Shown here piece after piece: positions 42,392 to 54,872 of a DNA stretch of 64,000 nucleotides (the first letter of the stretch is position 1; each line of letters opens with the position of its first letter). The notes beneath the pieces were generated by a model. It made no database searches. It saw only the letters and a program-made list of their open reading frames with translations, and was not told where the DNA came from. The stretch covers positions 8,866,001-8,930,000 of the forward strand of contig JAMPIQ010000003.1 of the NCBI GenBank assembly GCA_024699855.1. Direction: 5' to 3'. This stretch comes from Aphelenchoides besseyi. Lineage: Eukaryota > Nematoda > Chromadorea > Rhabditida > Aphelenchoididae. The position numbers and the translations under genes were made by a program.

Positions 42392-43490
42392 ATGGGTAAG
42401 ATACTAGTCGTCGGTTTAACTTGCGTTGATCTTATTTCTTTCGTTCAAAAATATCCGGATGAAGACTCCGATGCACGAGTTTTTGATCAGAAAACGAGTC
42501 TCGGCGGCAACGCTGCGAATAGCCTTGTGGTTTTAACTCAAATAGAAAAACAATGCAACGTGCCCGTAGAATCGTCGGAGTTGTTTTCTTCAGTCCCGTT
42601 GGAAAATGCGTTGCTCGACGAGTAAGTGCCCATTTGAACACTTATTTCAACTGTTGACTTTTAGTTTGATTAAAAAGACGGGAATAAAGTTGAGACGCGT
42701 AAATCGTTCAAAAGCGACATTGCCGATTTCCACCGTGATCGTCAATGAACTCACTGGAACGCGAACAATCTTACACTTTCGTGGGAATCTGCCCGAGCTG
42801 ACCGTTGATGAGTTTGTTGCTGAGTTTCCAAGTTTGAGCGAATTCTCGTGGATACATTTTGAAGGTTTGCTGAAGTACAAAGTTTGCTGATATGAAAGCT
42901 AACTCACTAGTTTAGGGCGCAATTTCGATGAGGTTCTTCGGATGATTGAGTATTGTCGAGAAAAACGAGATCCAACAAAAACAAAACTTTCCGTTGAGTT
43001 TGAGAAAGTTCGACCGTTCCCGTGGTACGAGAAAATGGCACCGTTGGTGGACGTTCTATTTGTTTCCAAAGATTTTGCCAAACACTTGGGTGAGTTGGAT
43101 TCTCTTTACACTTCATTTTGCTCTCAGGTTTTTTGACCATGGAAACTGCTGTCGTTGGACTGCAAGAACGCTTTCAACTCACGAACACGACCGTTATCGT
43201 ACCGTGGGGAGAACTGGTATGTTTCGAGAGTTCGATTTCATTTAACAAAAACTCAGGGAGTCGCCGCACGAGTTGGTCAAGATAGCCAGCTTTTGATTCA
43301 ATCGTCATTTCCACCCGAGAGAATTCAAGATACGCTGGCCGCCGGAGATACCTTCATTGCTGCGGCTCTCCATGGTTTGAATAGTCAACGACCTTTGACT
43401 GAAGTCCTTCGATTTGCGTGTATGCTTGCCGGTCGCAAATGCGGTCAACGAGGGCTCATGGATTTAGACTTAAACGGTTTGGATTTGTAA
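42392..43490 (+). CDS. KHK: ketohexokinase, copy 1
   Basis: Exons 42392-42621, 42665-42864, 42916-43089, 43128-43216 and 43257-43490 encode a PfkB-family kinase that phosphorylates fructose at C1. Motifs: N-terminal ILVVGLTCVDLISFV, LGGNAANS (sugar-binding GGN), WIHFEGRN, VDVLFVSKDFAKHL, and the C-terminal PfkB signature AAGDTFIAAALHGL with the catalytic Asp, followed by GRKCGQRG. The last exon is fused where copy 2 has an intron. The final 146 bp of coding sequence are identical to copy 2. Confidence 0.92.
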
Positions 43491-44168
43491 TCTTAACTTT
43501 TGAGTTGTTGGCACATATCAGTTCATAGAATAAACAGATTTCTATTTGCAATCAATCTTTTGTTAGCAAGACTGCTTAGTTCTCTACGTAACTTTTTTTG
43601 TAAGTTTTGACCGCAAAACAAAATTTTTGAGTTTGGTCGAACTTGATAACCCGAGAAGCACATTGGAAGCCGATTTTACAGTCAATTTTTTTGGGACACG
43701 CCGTTTTATGGATTTTTCAATCAACAATCAAAGAAGTGCTGATAGAAGAGTTCGAGGTTTTACGATCAGAATGATCGAAGATTGTCGAAGATCAGGAAAG
43801 TGTGTTGAACATGTTTTTGAGTTGTTGGGTTTTACGGTTGAACAAAACATTTGTTCCTGATGGGTATAACGTTGAATTCTTTGTAAAGATCAAAAACGCA
43901 ATTCGTTTCAATTGGCTTATCAAGAAGATTGGAAAACGAATGCAATTGACCCGATCTTTGTGTATCAAACAACCACGACGCTGCAGACTCAATTGGCTTA
44001 TCAGAAACAAGTTGCGTGTTTGTTATTCCTCGGTGATGTTGATTATCTTCCAAACAACAGGAAGATGAATGGACGTCTTGGGCGGGGTCTTAGTTGTTGG
44101 ACAAGAGTCTCATAAACGCATTCACGACCATCAAATTACGCGTTTAGAAGTCTATAATTGATTTCGAA
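43491..44168. other. spacer between the two KHK genes
   Basis: It carries the copy 1 polyadenylation signal. An open stretch (43627-43860, no early ATG) contains a short block resembling KHK exon 3 around 43760-43800 (RMIEDCR versus RMIEYCR), possibly a relic of a third copy. A 15-nt direct repeat (TCAATTGGCTTATCA) occurs twice near 43908 and 43990. Confidence 0.35.
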
Positions 44169-45335
44169 ATGGGAAAGATTTTGCTCAACGGAGTCACCTG
44201 TGTGGACATAGTGAATTACGTGGAGCGATTTCCGGAAGAAGATTCTGATAATCGAGGTGTCGACCAGGTAATCAAACTTTTCCCACAACAAATATTCTTG
44301 TTTTTGAGCTTATAACTCTCGGTGGAAATGCAACTAACTCGGCTACCGTTTTGCAACAGCTAAACGATTACACGGAGGTTTTCATGGCGCTGCCCACCGG
44401 AAACACTCTTTTCGACAGGTGAGTTCTTGTCGATTGTTGTAATCAAAGTCGGAACTTTAAAGTCTGATCGTGAAAAGTGGAGTGAACGTTAGCCGATGTG
44501 TTCATCGAAATTCTGACAATGTTCCCGTTTCGACTGTGATTGTGAGCTTAGCTAAAGGATCGCGAACAATTTTGCATCACGAATCAGATCTTCAAGAGCC
44601 GAAAGCATCGGAGTTTATTGCGGAATTCTCACATTTTTTGGGTTTCGGATGGGTGCATTTCGAGGGTAAGTTCATTTTACTTTCGATTCTTTGGTTGTTT
44701 TAAATTTGAGCCAAAGCAGGTCGAGAATTTGACGAGGTGATTTTGATGCTCGAACACGTTTGGAATCAACGAAAACAAAACGATTTGCCGTTGAAATTGA
44801 GCGTGGAATTGGAGATTCGAGTTCCAAGCGAATGGGCTCGTCGGTTGATTAACTACGTGGATGTTGTTTTCGTATCCAAAGATTTCGCCAAACAGAACGG
44901 CAAGTATCATTTGTTATTCATTGATTTCGATTTAAGGTTGGAAGAATGCGGAGAAAACGGTGGATCAAATTCAACGTCTATTCCATGCGGAGAATAAATT
45001 GGTCATTTGTCCATGGGCTGAAAAGGTTTGTAGACGTCGAACAGCAATAACCCCCAAGTTTTAGGGTGTAACGGCTCGTGAGTCCGTGAAATCGAAGTTT
45101 GTTCACGTTCCGGCATTCACTCCAAGTTCTGTAGTTGATACACTCGGAGGTTTGTTGGAACAAGTTTATGCTAATTTGTTTTTTAGCCGGAGATACCTTC
45201 ATTGCTGCGGCTCTCCATGGTTTGAATAGTCAACGACCTTTGACTGAAGTCCTTCGATTTGCGTGTATGCTTGCCGGTCGCAAATGCGGTCAACGAGGGC
45301 TCATGGATTTAGACTTAAACGGTTTGGATTTCTAA
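44169..45335 (+). CDS. KHK: ketohexokinase, copy 2
   Basis: Seven exons: 44169-44267, 44309-44418, 44463-44665, 44720-44899, 44937-45025, 45065-45149 and 45187-45335. The motif order is as in copy 1 (GVTCVDIVNYV, LGGNATNS, WVHFEG, VVFVSKDFAKQNG, AGDTFIAAALHGL). The protein has diverged widely from copy 1 except in the last exon, which is the same at nucleotide level. Intron 4 appears to be a GC-AG intron (GCAAGT donor at 44900), and intron 1 ends in TTTTTGAG. Copies 1 and 2 are in tandem on one strand, so they are a local duplication. Confidence 0.9.
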
Positions 45336-48300
45336 CGTTGTAATTGCGTTATTCACACATATCAGTTCGTAGAATTAATAAACTTCTATTTCCAATTGCT
45401 CTTCCAGTCGTCTTTCGTACTTCATTTTGATCATATAGACGGTTTAACAAGTGAGTCGCGTGCAGTGATAGAGTTAATTCAAAGATGTCTTATTCTCGTG
45501 TTTTGGAGAAGCGTCAATTGGAATAGAGGATCTGAAATACCAATGCACTAATAAAAGCTTTTAAGGTGTTCATGATTCGGATGTTCACTTGGTACTCGTA
45601 GATTAAGATTTTAAATGAACTCTTTGAAATGACATTGTTTTCATTGAGAAGTTGGAAGCACGAGAAAACGAATGTACTTTGAAAAAGCCGAAGGCGTGTA
45701 AAAAGCAGTTAATTTCATTGACTGCACGGACTCCCGACTAATCACTCGAAATGATCGGCAGTGAAAAAATGCGCCATTCGTGTAATTGAGTCTTCTCGCG
45801 AGTTACGCCATTAGTCTGATCTACCACGAGATTGACATCGAGAGTTGAACGACAATTGAAAGTTTTAGGTTTAGAGACGAGAACTTTGATTATTTCATTT
45901 GATGGTCATTTCTTCGTCTAGAATACCCTTCTGAGTGCTAATTCTTTTTATTCGCGTCAAATTGGCTGCCATTCGAAACTGCACATCCCGACCATTTACG
46001 ACAATAGAAGTTGTGGATCTTGTTTGTCGTAAAAACGTTCGATCACTGGCATTCTCCTGCAGAGTAAACGATCGCAATTGTACGCTCATCTTCAGACCGT
46101 TTGGGGAATTGACAGTTTTTCGTAATAACCCAGTACCTTTCATTGTTTTGGAAAAGTGTTTGGGCTCAAAGTGAGTATTACGCAAAAATAAACGACGTTT
46201 GAAATTTGCGATTTGTCGAGTGCCGTTAGCCGTTCGATTCGTTTGACCTTCTCGCATATCGAAAAGTTTTACGTACGCGGAAACGAGATGAACGATTGCG
46301 TGAATTGACCACGCGGTTGAGATCCGAGAACTCGAAACATCCGACTGTTTTGTGTCCAAGAGATTGACGATCGTTAGCGACGGTTCAACTTCTTTGAGTT
46401 TTCATTTACAGTTTGCATAACCCACTAAGCAGTCGTCTTTTTTCTTTGCTTCAACGAGCAGTAGCCGCCGTTAGAGTTGTTCGTCTGTTTAATATTCGAT
46501 CTGCCCGTGGCACTTGTTTTCGAATGATCGTATTTTGAGGGTTAAGGTCGGTGGGTTGTTTGTGTTGCGAGAACACCCCGCTGAGATCGCGCCAATTGAA
46601 CGGTTAATCTAAAATAGAAGGGTGGATCATTGAAGTTTTGTGCATCGGCGATAAGCGCGAATACAACGAGCGAACTGAACCCGGGACTTGAAGAATCCCA
46701 CTGAGACAAACTGGTCAGTTGAACGGGAGGAGAGAAAGCGATTAACTTGTTTCTACGAAACTAATTGTATTGGCGCGTTTCTTTCCAATAAGTTTATGTT
46801 TCCAACAGTTCTTTCGACTCCTCGAGTTTTCGATTAACGTCGACTTTTTACGTCAACCCAAAAAACTCGACTGTCAAGGTCTCTTCGGTCATTTAACGTG
46901 TAATCTCGACTATTGAGTTCATTGTTATAGTCATTTACGTGACTTCCAAAACACAGTCCGCATTCCACTTTTCGTTTTTTCTACCTCCACCATCTGAGGA
47001 AGTTAAATGCCGTGTCTAAATTTTGCTGCATCGCTGATTTTGCTCAGACGTACCCGCGACTCATCTTCTTGTTGTTGATCCACTGCCCGACATTTGCTCA
47101 TCCACTTCGTAATTTCCGAATCTGTTCGTTGTTCCATTGATCGTTAATTCGCGAGTCCAAACAACGACGCTTCTAATAATCGCCGGACAGACAACGGGAG
47201 TTAATTTCGTGAGAAGCTTCGTAATTGTGTTTCGATAATTTTCGTTGATTGACAAGTCATTCGTGAAGGAGAGAACTCGATTGGTGTTTCCGAGAATTTG
47301 AATTTCTTGCTCTTCAAACGACTCATCTCCTTTGCGGAAATGCGATTGCGGTACAAAAGAAAACGGAAAGTCGTTCTTGGTAATTTCGTTCGTCGACGAC
47401 AAATTGAGTCGAGAACGAAATGGAGATCGAAAGAACTGTTCTTTTTTTGACGCTACATCTTCTGCTCTCAACTCTTGTTTTGACCATACGCTTCGACTCT
47501 CGCAGAGACCGTCGAGGAGATTAAGTTCGTTTGTCCACTTCAATCGCTCACCTTGGCCATCGGTCTTATTTGTCTATTTGGAGCGTTCAATCGCATTTTG
47601 CTGAGTGATTTAGGCGCACAATCGAACTGTTAATGTTTGTTTCCCATTTCCGACGTTCTTCCTCGAATCTTCGTACCTATCATATCCTTGTTCTTAGCCA
47701 TCTCCTCGAACTCGCGAACTTTAATTCTCACAACAAATTTCGATTGACCTTATTTGCGCACTCATCTACTTATTTACTGCGAGGTATCCCGCTCAACGTG
47801 CACCGTCGACCCTCAAAATCTCGAAAGCCGCAAAGGAATTTGGGCGCCGAATGGTTAAAGTGCTTTCCGTTGAAATGAAGATGTTGAGCCTGTGGAACAC
47901 AAGAAATGAACTCTGACAAAACGTTTAATCAACAAATTCGCTTGATCATCGTTTGTCGACGGAAACTCGCAAGACGCGCATCTTTCGACCGACGTCGAAG
48001 GCGTGGAAAATCCACGCATGATGAGACGTCAATCTCCTTACTTTCACCACTATTCTCGACTACACTTCCTTTAACTGATTGGCGTCAAGAAGTGACATTA
48101 AGCGGCAATCGATGAGCATCTTAACAACAAGATTTCGTCTTCTTCTCAATCCATTTGTAATCCAATTTGTACACTGAAAAGGAAGAGTCCTGTGGTTGTT
48201 GTTGCGAAACCGAATCTATTAATGAAAAGCTCACTTTTAACCTTTAGTTCGATTTGACGTACTTTGCAAAGACATCGTCAGATTCAATCTCGTTTCCTTC

Positions 48301-48917
48301 ATTCCGCTTTTTAACTCAAGTAATTTGCCGTTAACGGAAATGCCTTTTTTGTGAATTTCTTGCCGAAAAGCAAATTGACTGCTCCTTCTTTCTAATTGCA
48401 CTTTCAGCAAAAATGGTAATTGAAATTGTTGTGAAGCGACGTTGTAAATCCCCTCACTTGAACGATCAAATCACTTTTACTGTTGCGCGATTTTAACAAA
48501 CCATCAATCGTGAATCTCGTTCCCATCACGCTCATCATTTTCACTTCCGATCTATCCGTTTAATATGAATGGCGCCATTCGATTTTCAAGTTTGACCACA
48601 CCCGAACGTCCTTCTGCTTGCGGTTATTAACCTCTCGAAGACGTCGCTTGATGGGAATCTTTTCGTTGTTATTTTAAGAGTGAGATCGAGTTGTTGTTCT
48701 CGACGGGACACTTCAGATGCCGACTTTTGATAACACAATCGAAATTAGACTCCAAGATTTGTGTGTGAACTTACGAGAAGCTTCTTTTGCTAATTCGTGT
48801 TATTACTCTTGGATACAAAAGTCAAATATTTTTCAGCAGTTGAACCAGTCGAATAGTCTCGATCATAAGCTTCGGCGTTCACTCGCCTTTTTCATTTCGA
48901 CTGCTCATTTCAATTCG
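45336..48917. other. 3.6-kb gene-poor region
   Basis: Long minus-strand open frames at 46359-45895 and 47543-47061 (about 155 codons each) begin with TTG, lack ATG starts, domains and splice partners, and are not called. The region is probably regulatory for the large PAN-domain gene that follows. Confidence 0.4.
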
Positions 48918-51900
48918 ATGAAGTTTCGAATTGACTGCTGCAGCTTTCCGCTGCTTCTCGGTTTCGTTCTTTCGATTACACATACCGCCGTGGTTGAAGC
49001 CACTTGTCCAACTCGTTTCTACGCTCAAGCGATAACCAACGTTCGAGCTGCCGATGTCGACATCTACTTCTCGAGGTTAGTTTCTGATTCTCGTTTATTG
49101 ATTCAAAGTCCTTTTTAGAGCCGAAGTACCAACGGCTACCGACTGCGCGGTTTTGTGTGGTCGACGCGATTTCTGTCGTACCGCAATTTACAATCACGAT
49201 GCCAAAAGCTGTGCGCTATCCTACGACATTTCCGTAGAGTGCATGTGAGTAGACAGACCCGATTAACAAGAAAGTGTACTGATTTCAGCACAAAAAAACA
49301 ACGTTACAACACTTTTCATTTGACATCTGAAGGTGCGGATTCGATTTCTCTTCTCACCTGCGTTGATTTGTGTGACAAAGAAAAACAAAAGTTTCAAGGT
49401 AATCGTTTCCTGATTTGATTTTATAATAGACATTTAACTTCAGCTGCTGATCAAACCAAAAACACCGCCTTTTCGCGTAATGAACCGCCAAAAACGCTAC
49501 AAAAATCATCGGATTTGAATACGAGAGCTCAGCTGGTCGACGAATCTGAAGCTGAGGGTAAACTTCGTGGCCACGGCGATCGTGGAAATTTTATAACTTT
49601 GACCAGAGGTGTAGCAGCAAAAACAATCGACAACGATGAATCACCGTCGAATGCAATCCTTGAGGCCTTGCAACGTTTGATGAAGACCGTTGATGCGCAG
49701 CTTCAAAACGCAACGTCGCAGCCCGCCAATCGAACTGCTGAAGTTGGTTCTGTGATCGGAAAGGTTGGTGCACAGGCTGTTGTTGAAGTCGAAAACAAGA
49801 AAGCAAAAAAAAACTCGACCGCGACTGTTGAATCTGAGAAAGTGACTCGCGAATTTGGAACTCAAATTTTTGATCTTCCCGACTTACGCAAATCACAAGA
49901 AACGGAGAGTAACGGGACAAAGAAGACCGACGAAACAAAGCGTACGATCGAAGCAGATGAATTGATTACGTCGACTAAAACCAAAAAGCGAGTTGATTTT
50001 CACGCAGCTCCATTGACCATTCAAGAGGTTTTCAACGGCACAATGAACAGCTCAGCCATTGGACGTGGACAAGTGTACCGAAGTGGTGGATCGTCGGATA
50101 ACCACAAGGGCGGTTTCTTTTCGTGGCTTCGTCCTGGTGAACGACTTCAACTGCCGGCCGATTTGAAGTTGCCTCCGGAGTTGGCTACCGTAGCTCCGGA
50201 ACTGTTCAATGCAATTCAATTGGCATCAAAAGAAAACCGAAGCCAAGAGTCACAGCCGACAAAACAAACGATCACACGATTTGCAAAGATCAGTGTGACC
50301 GATGAATCTCCGGTACAGAAGAAGCCAATAGCAACGGTTAGAGAAGTGTTCAACTCAAAAGGCGAATCGATTCCCGTTGTTCAGAATAAGAACGGTGAGA
50401 CGGCCGGCGTCGCTGAAAGTGTCGATCCAGTGGTCATCAATGGACGTCTTCTAACCGTTGATGAAATTCGTTCTTTGATCAATCGCGAGCAGTCGACATC
50501 AACCACCACTACGACTGTGAAACCGTGGAAACCTGCGAGTCGTAAGTCTATACCTTGAGGTATCTTATTTTTGATGCATTTCAGAGCTGTTTGGAGCATC
50601 AGAGGAAGATGAAGAAGAAATAGAACTCACAACAACAAAGAAAACGAAACCTTCAACGACTCAACCGCACAAACGACCGCAACACGACGAGAGATCAGAT
50701 GATGGATTTTTGAATACTTTTCTTATTAGCGGAATTTCATCGATGATACACGGAAATGGCGACCAAGAGGAACCGGAAGACGACAATTCAAACGCTGAAA
50801 AAAGTAAGTTTTTAAATCGATTGTGCATTTAACTCCTGTTTTTAGTTCGTCTATCACGTTTGGGCACAAAGAATCGTCCGGAGTTTCCGACCGAAACGAC
50901 CACCGCAAAGACGACCACTCAACAGCCTTCAACGACCACAACCGACTTTCTTCTCACATCTACAACGGGTCCCATCGTGTGTTACCGACAAATTCCACAA
51001 CAAATGCTTCTTTACGCGGCTTTCAAAACCTTCCACGACATTTCGTTGAATGAATGTCGGTAAGTCCATAACTGAACGCTATTCATCTCTCAATTTTTAA
51101 ACACATAAAATCACTTGTTTAGATGTAAATGCGCCGAAACTTGGCTTGATATGACCACTGGACCGCACTGTAAAAGCGTTTTGTACAACGAAGTTAGTCG
51201 TGAGTGTTCGTTGAATCAAGGTGACCACAACGGAAAATATGATTTGATTTACGACAAGTTAGTTGCTTCCAAACTTCTTTGTTTGACTCGATCTTTAGAT
51301 TCGTGGATTACCATTATGTTTCGTGTGACATCAAATGTAAATTGGAATTGATATTTTCGTATTCAAACGTGAGTTTTAGATCTATTGAATGCTGCAAAAC
51401 GTGTCTGTTCACGACTATCTTCAAACACCAACTTTCACTTCACTTCGCCAAAACAACACAACGAAACCAAAACAAGTGAATCGGAAGAATCCGAACCGAT
51501 GAACAGTTCCGATCAACAACGCGCAAAAGATGCGAAGGTCGCCGGTCTCGGCATTTCGAAAATCGACGAGCTGACTGATGGACTAAAGAAACTCGCAAAA
51601 ACAGCGGAACCAAAAACGACGACCACCGAGAAATCAACGACCGTTAGCTCAACAACCGTTTCAACGACAACCACTTCGGTTCCACCAACCACTATGCCAA
51701 TCTCGACTACGATTATTGCTGACGACGAATTGCTCATTCAAGAAGTCACCGGATCAACAGCTGACACTCGAGCACCACTCTTCTCCTCGACCACCTTATT
51801 GACTACGAGCAGCAACGAACCGAATGGCGAGGACGCGGACTTGTTGATTCAGGAAGTTACATCCACTGCCAATGCGACAGTCTATCCATCAACCGATCCC

Positions 51901-54176
51901 GTCGATCCAATGGCACGTTCAATTACGACAAAATGGAAAGAAGAGTCGGGTATCTTTGTTTCAACTTCAACCCAAATTTCAACCACAACTACAAGTTACG
52001 ACATTTTGACAATCAGCGGCCACACAGACGGATGTTTCGAGATTATTCACGGATTTATGATGCGATCGACGGCCGGCGGTCTCGAACACAACGTCACTTT
52101 GGCCGAATGCGAGTGTTATTGTGCCAATAGCTTGTAAGTCTAAGAACGAATAGACATGAATTTGCGAGGATTTCAGAAACTCCAAACGCTATTCATTCCA
52201 ATGCGTTTCGGCAACTTATTATCACAACGAACGAGATTGTGTTTTGAATTTGGATAACCGAGAGCTGAGTCCGGAATTGTTCATGAAGTCCTCGGATGAT
52301 GATAACGTTTCGTATTTAGGTTTGATTTGTCCACAAAGTAAGTTCTTAAAAAACGAATCTTGTCATATACATTTGTTATAGCAAAAGCAGTTGCACATCA
52401 CACAAAAGACGGTGAATGTAAGACACCATTGAAACAAAAACCGTTGATTACGCCAAAAACAACAACTCAACTACCAACACCAACTCTCGCTCCGCATACC
52501 GACGATTGTTTCCTCGAACTACCGAAGTACGTGCTCGAAGGAACGGCGTTGGCAATCGAATCGAATGTGACCGTTGATGAATGCAAATGTTATTGCGTCG
52601 ATTCGGAGCATCGTTACGGAACTGAATGTCAATCCGTGGAGTATTACTACGACTCGCAAACATGCCTTCTAAACAAAGAGAATCGTCTGTCGGATCCGGA
52701 TCGTTTCAACTACGACCCCCAGGGTTTCATGCACTCCTATTTTGATTATCGATGTCATTCAGAAAGTAAGTTGACGTTTATCTTTATGAAATTAACGCGA
52801 TTGTAGAACTGATCATGGAAATGTATGTCGAACAGGTGTGCACAAAAGTGATTGATCATCGAATCGATGAGATCGAAAAGTCCCTTGACGTTGACGAAAA
52901 TAATCATGATAACGAAGTTCACGTATGTTTTTGATTAAGAGTCTAAATAACCGGATTTTAGTTGGTCACTCAAACTCAATTACCGTATTCTTCGAAAGAG
53001 AACACCGGAAACCGACGTCACAAAACTGGAAACGAAAAAGAACGTGGATCGTATGTTAAGGTCTTGAAGTTTGTGAACGAAGATGAAACGGATTCAAATC
53101 CGATGCCGAGTTTGCTGTTAAATCCGTTAGCAACTCAAGAGAAAGAGAAGACCGATAATGAAAGTGATGAAACGAAGGTCGATGGTCGAGAGGAAGATGA
53201 AGAGAGTGAAGAGCAACGAACTGAACATCATGGATTGTTGAAACGCCGTCGAAATCGACACCGACATCGAGAACCCGCAACCTATCAATCAGAAACTGAA
53301 GAAATCATAGAATCTGATTCAACGGTCAGTGAAGAATCCAGGAAACCTTCAAAAGATCGAAATGAACAGAAAACACCAAAACTTGCGAAAACTACAACCA
53401 CTGCAACGACCGTTCAACTTACTTCGACAACAACGTCGATGCCGAAAACTACCGAGCAACCAAAAGAAACAACAACATTGAGTACTACGATCACTACGAC
53501 GACTGAGGTTCCGATCACCGAAACAACAACAGAAAAAACGACAACCGTTAAACCGAAAAAAGCTCATCAACGGATAGCGGAGATTGAAGAGTTGGAAGGT
53601 GAAGAAGAACTTCGACTTTGGGAAGCAACCAGCACCACTACACCGTGAGTTTTTAATCTCCAAATATTTCTATATTTTAATTGCAGACCCACAACAAGTC
53701 CTGTGACAACCACAACCCAACGGTCGACCACCACTCGACCTCAAACTACGTCTACGGTGAGAATTACGACGACTACAGAAGAGCCGTCAACCACCACGAC
53801 TTCCATGGTATTTTTTTAATTCGAGTTACTTTAAGTCTTTAACTTAGGTTTCGTATCCACCGGTCGGACAGTGCCGATATTCGGCGTTGTATCAAACAGC
53901 TTTTAACGGCGAACGTTTGATCAGACGATTCAAAGTTCAAAAGTAAGTGAACGTCGTTTAGCTTCTTTACATTCTCTACATTTTAGTGCCGTTCAATGTT
54001 TCCAAGGTTGCAGTTACCACAAAGATTGTCGATCAGCAAATTTGATTCATACGGGAGGGAAAGCCAAATTCTGCGAGCTTTTCAAAGACTCGGTTGTTGA
54101 TTTCCGGCGTACGGATGTTCTTTATTTTGATCGTGATGTCGTCCACTTCGATTCTATTCAATGCGATCCGGCATAA
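48918..54176 (+). CDS. large multi-PAN/apple-domain extracellular protein
   Basis: Sixteen exons join without a phase error to 1533 residues: 48918-49075, 49119-49244, 49289-49398, 49444-50541, 50585-50803, 50846-51059, 51123-51257, 51299-51336, 51380-52133, 52177-52337, 52382-52765, 52807-52922, 52962-53644, 53687-53807, 53848-53942 and 53987-54176. The start is chosen because a signal peptide (FPLLLGFVLSITHTAVVEA) follows it. Five cysteine-rich PAN/apple modules are visible, beginning at TCPTRFYAQ, VCYRQIPQQ, GCFEIIHGF, DCFLELPKY and QCRYSALYQ. They are separated by long Thr/Ser/Pro-rich mucin-like linkers. A basic LLKRRRNRHRHR site could be cleaved by furin. There is no TM helix or GPI-like end. 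A cuticle or extracellular-matrix role is inferred. Confidence 0.85.
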
Positions 54177-54483
54177 AAGTTCAATTGATTCTGTTTACTG
54201 CGCATTGACTAACTGGTCTCTTTCTTTTAAAATTCATTAGTTAACTTTTTGTATCGTTTAGTCTTGTGCTTTTTAGCTCATCTTTTGGTTCTTTCAAATT
54301 CACGCATTTTGCTTTCTGTTTTTGTTCGCTCCTGATCTCAAAACATTCAGATTGTTTATCGATTGAATAAACTATTACGCTTCAGTACTAAACTGTATTT
54401 AGATCAATGAGATAAGAAATATTACAAAAAACAGCAATTTAGATCATTGGTCAATTCAATTGCTCATGGAAAGATCTTGTTGT

Positions 54484-54716
54484 TTATCGTTTGATTTTAC
54501 GAAGAACGAGCAGCTCCGCAACTAATTGTCGACGATATGAACTATATGCAACATTTCTGTTGAGTTCATTTGCAGACGAAACTTGTAAATGAAAACATGG
54601 ATCATTTGAACAAACTCACTTTGGTTTCTGGTTTTTGATCGTCTCGCTTTCCAGATTGATAAGTTGAGATAAGGGGACGTTAATAGAACTGTTAGATATG
54701 TCATCGCAAATTTCAT
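54484..54716 (-). CDS. small basic protein, unrecognised
   Basis: Exons 54716-54620 and 54581-54484 with a 38-nt intron encode 64 residues. It starts with MKFAMTYLTVLLTSPYLNL, a weak signal or membrane segment, continues with KARRSKTRNQ, and ends in a basic amphipathic helix (RRQLVAELLVLRKIKR). The pattern resembles small mitochondrial or membrane subunits, but no family is recognised. The phase-correct short intron is the main support. Confidence 0.45.
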
Positions 54717-54872
54717 TCTTGGTCAACTACTTGATTGCGATAGTTATGTAATCAGTCAAGAACGATTATGCAAATTTGTATTTTGAAAACACTTGGATCA
54801 CAAACGAAAAAATCGAGCAGTTTTCATTTCTAACCTTCGCAAGCGATGAATCCAACTGGTGTGTTACCACAG

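Noticed and set aside
45895..46359. 154-codon minus-strand frame
   Set aside because: Starts with TTG, no ATG, no splice partner, no domain; likely chance in a gene-poor region.
47061..47543. 160-codon minus-strand frame
   Set aside because: As above: no ATG and no supporting motif.
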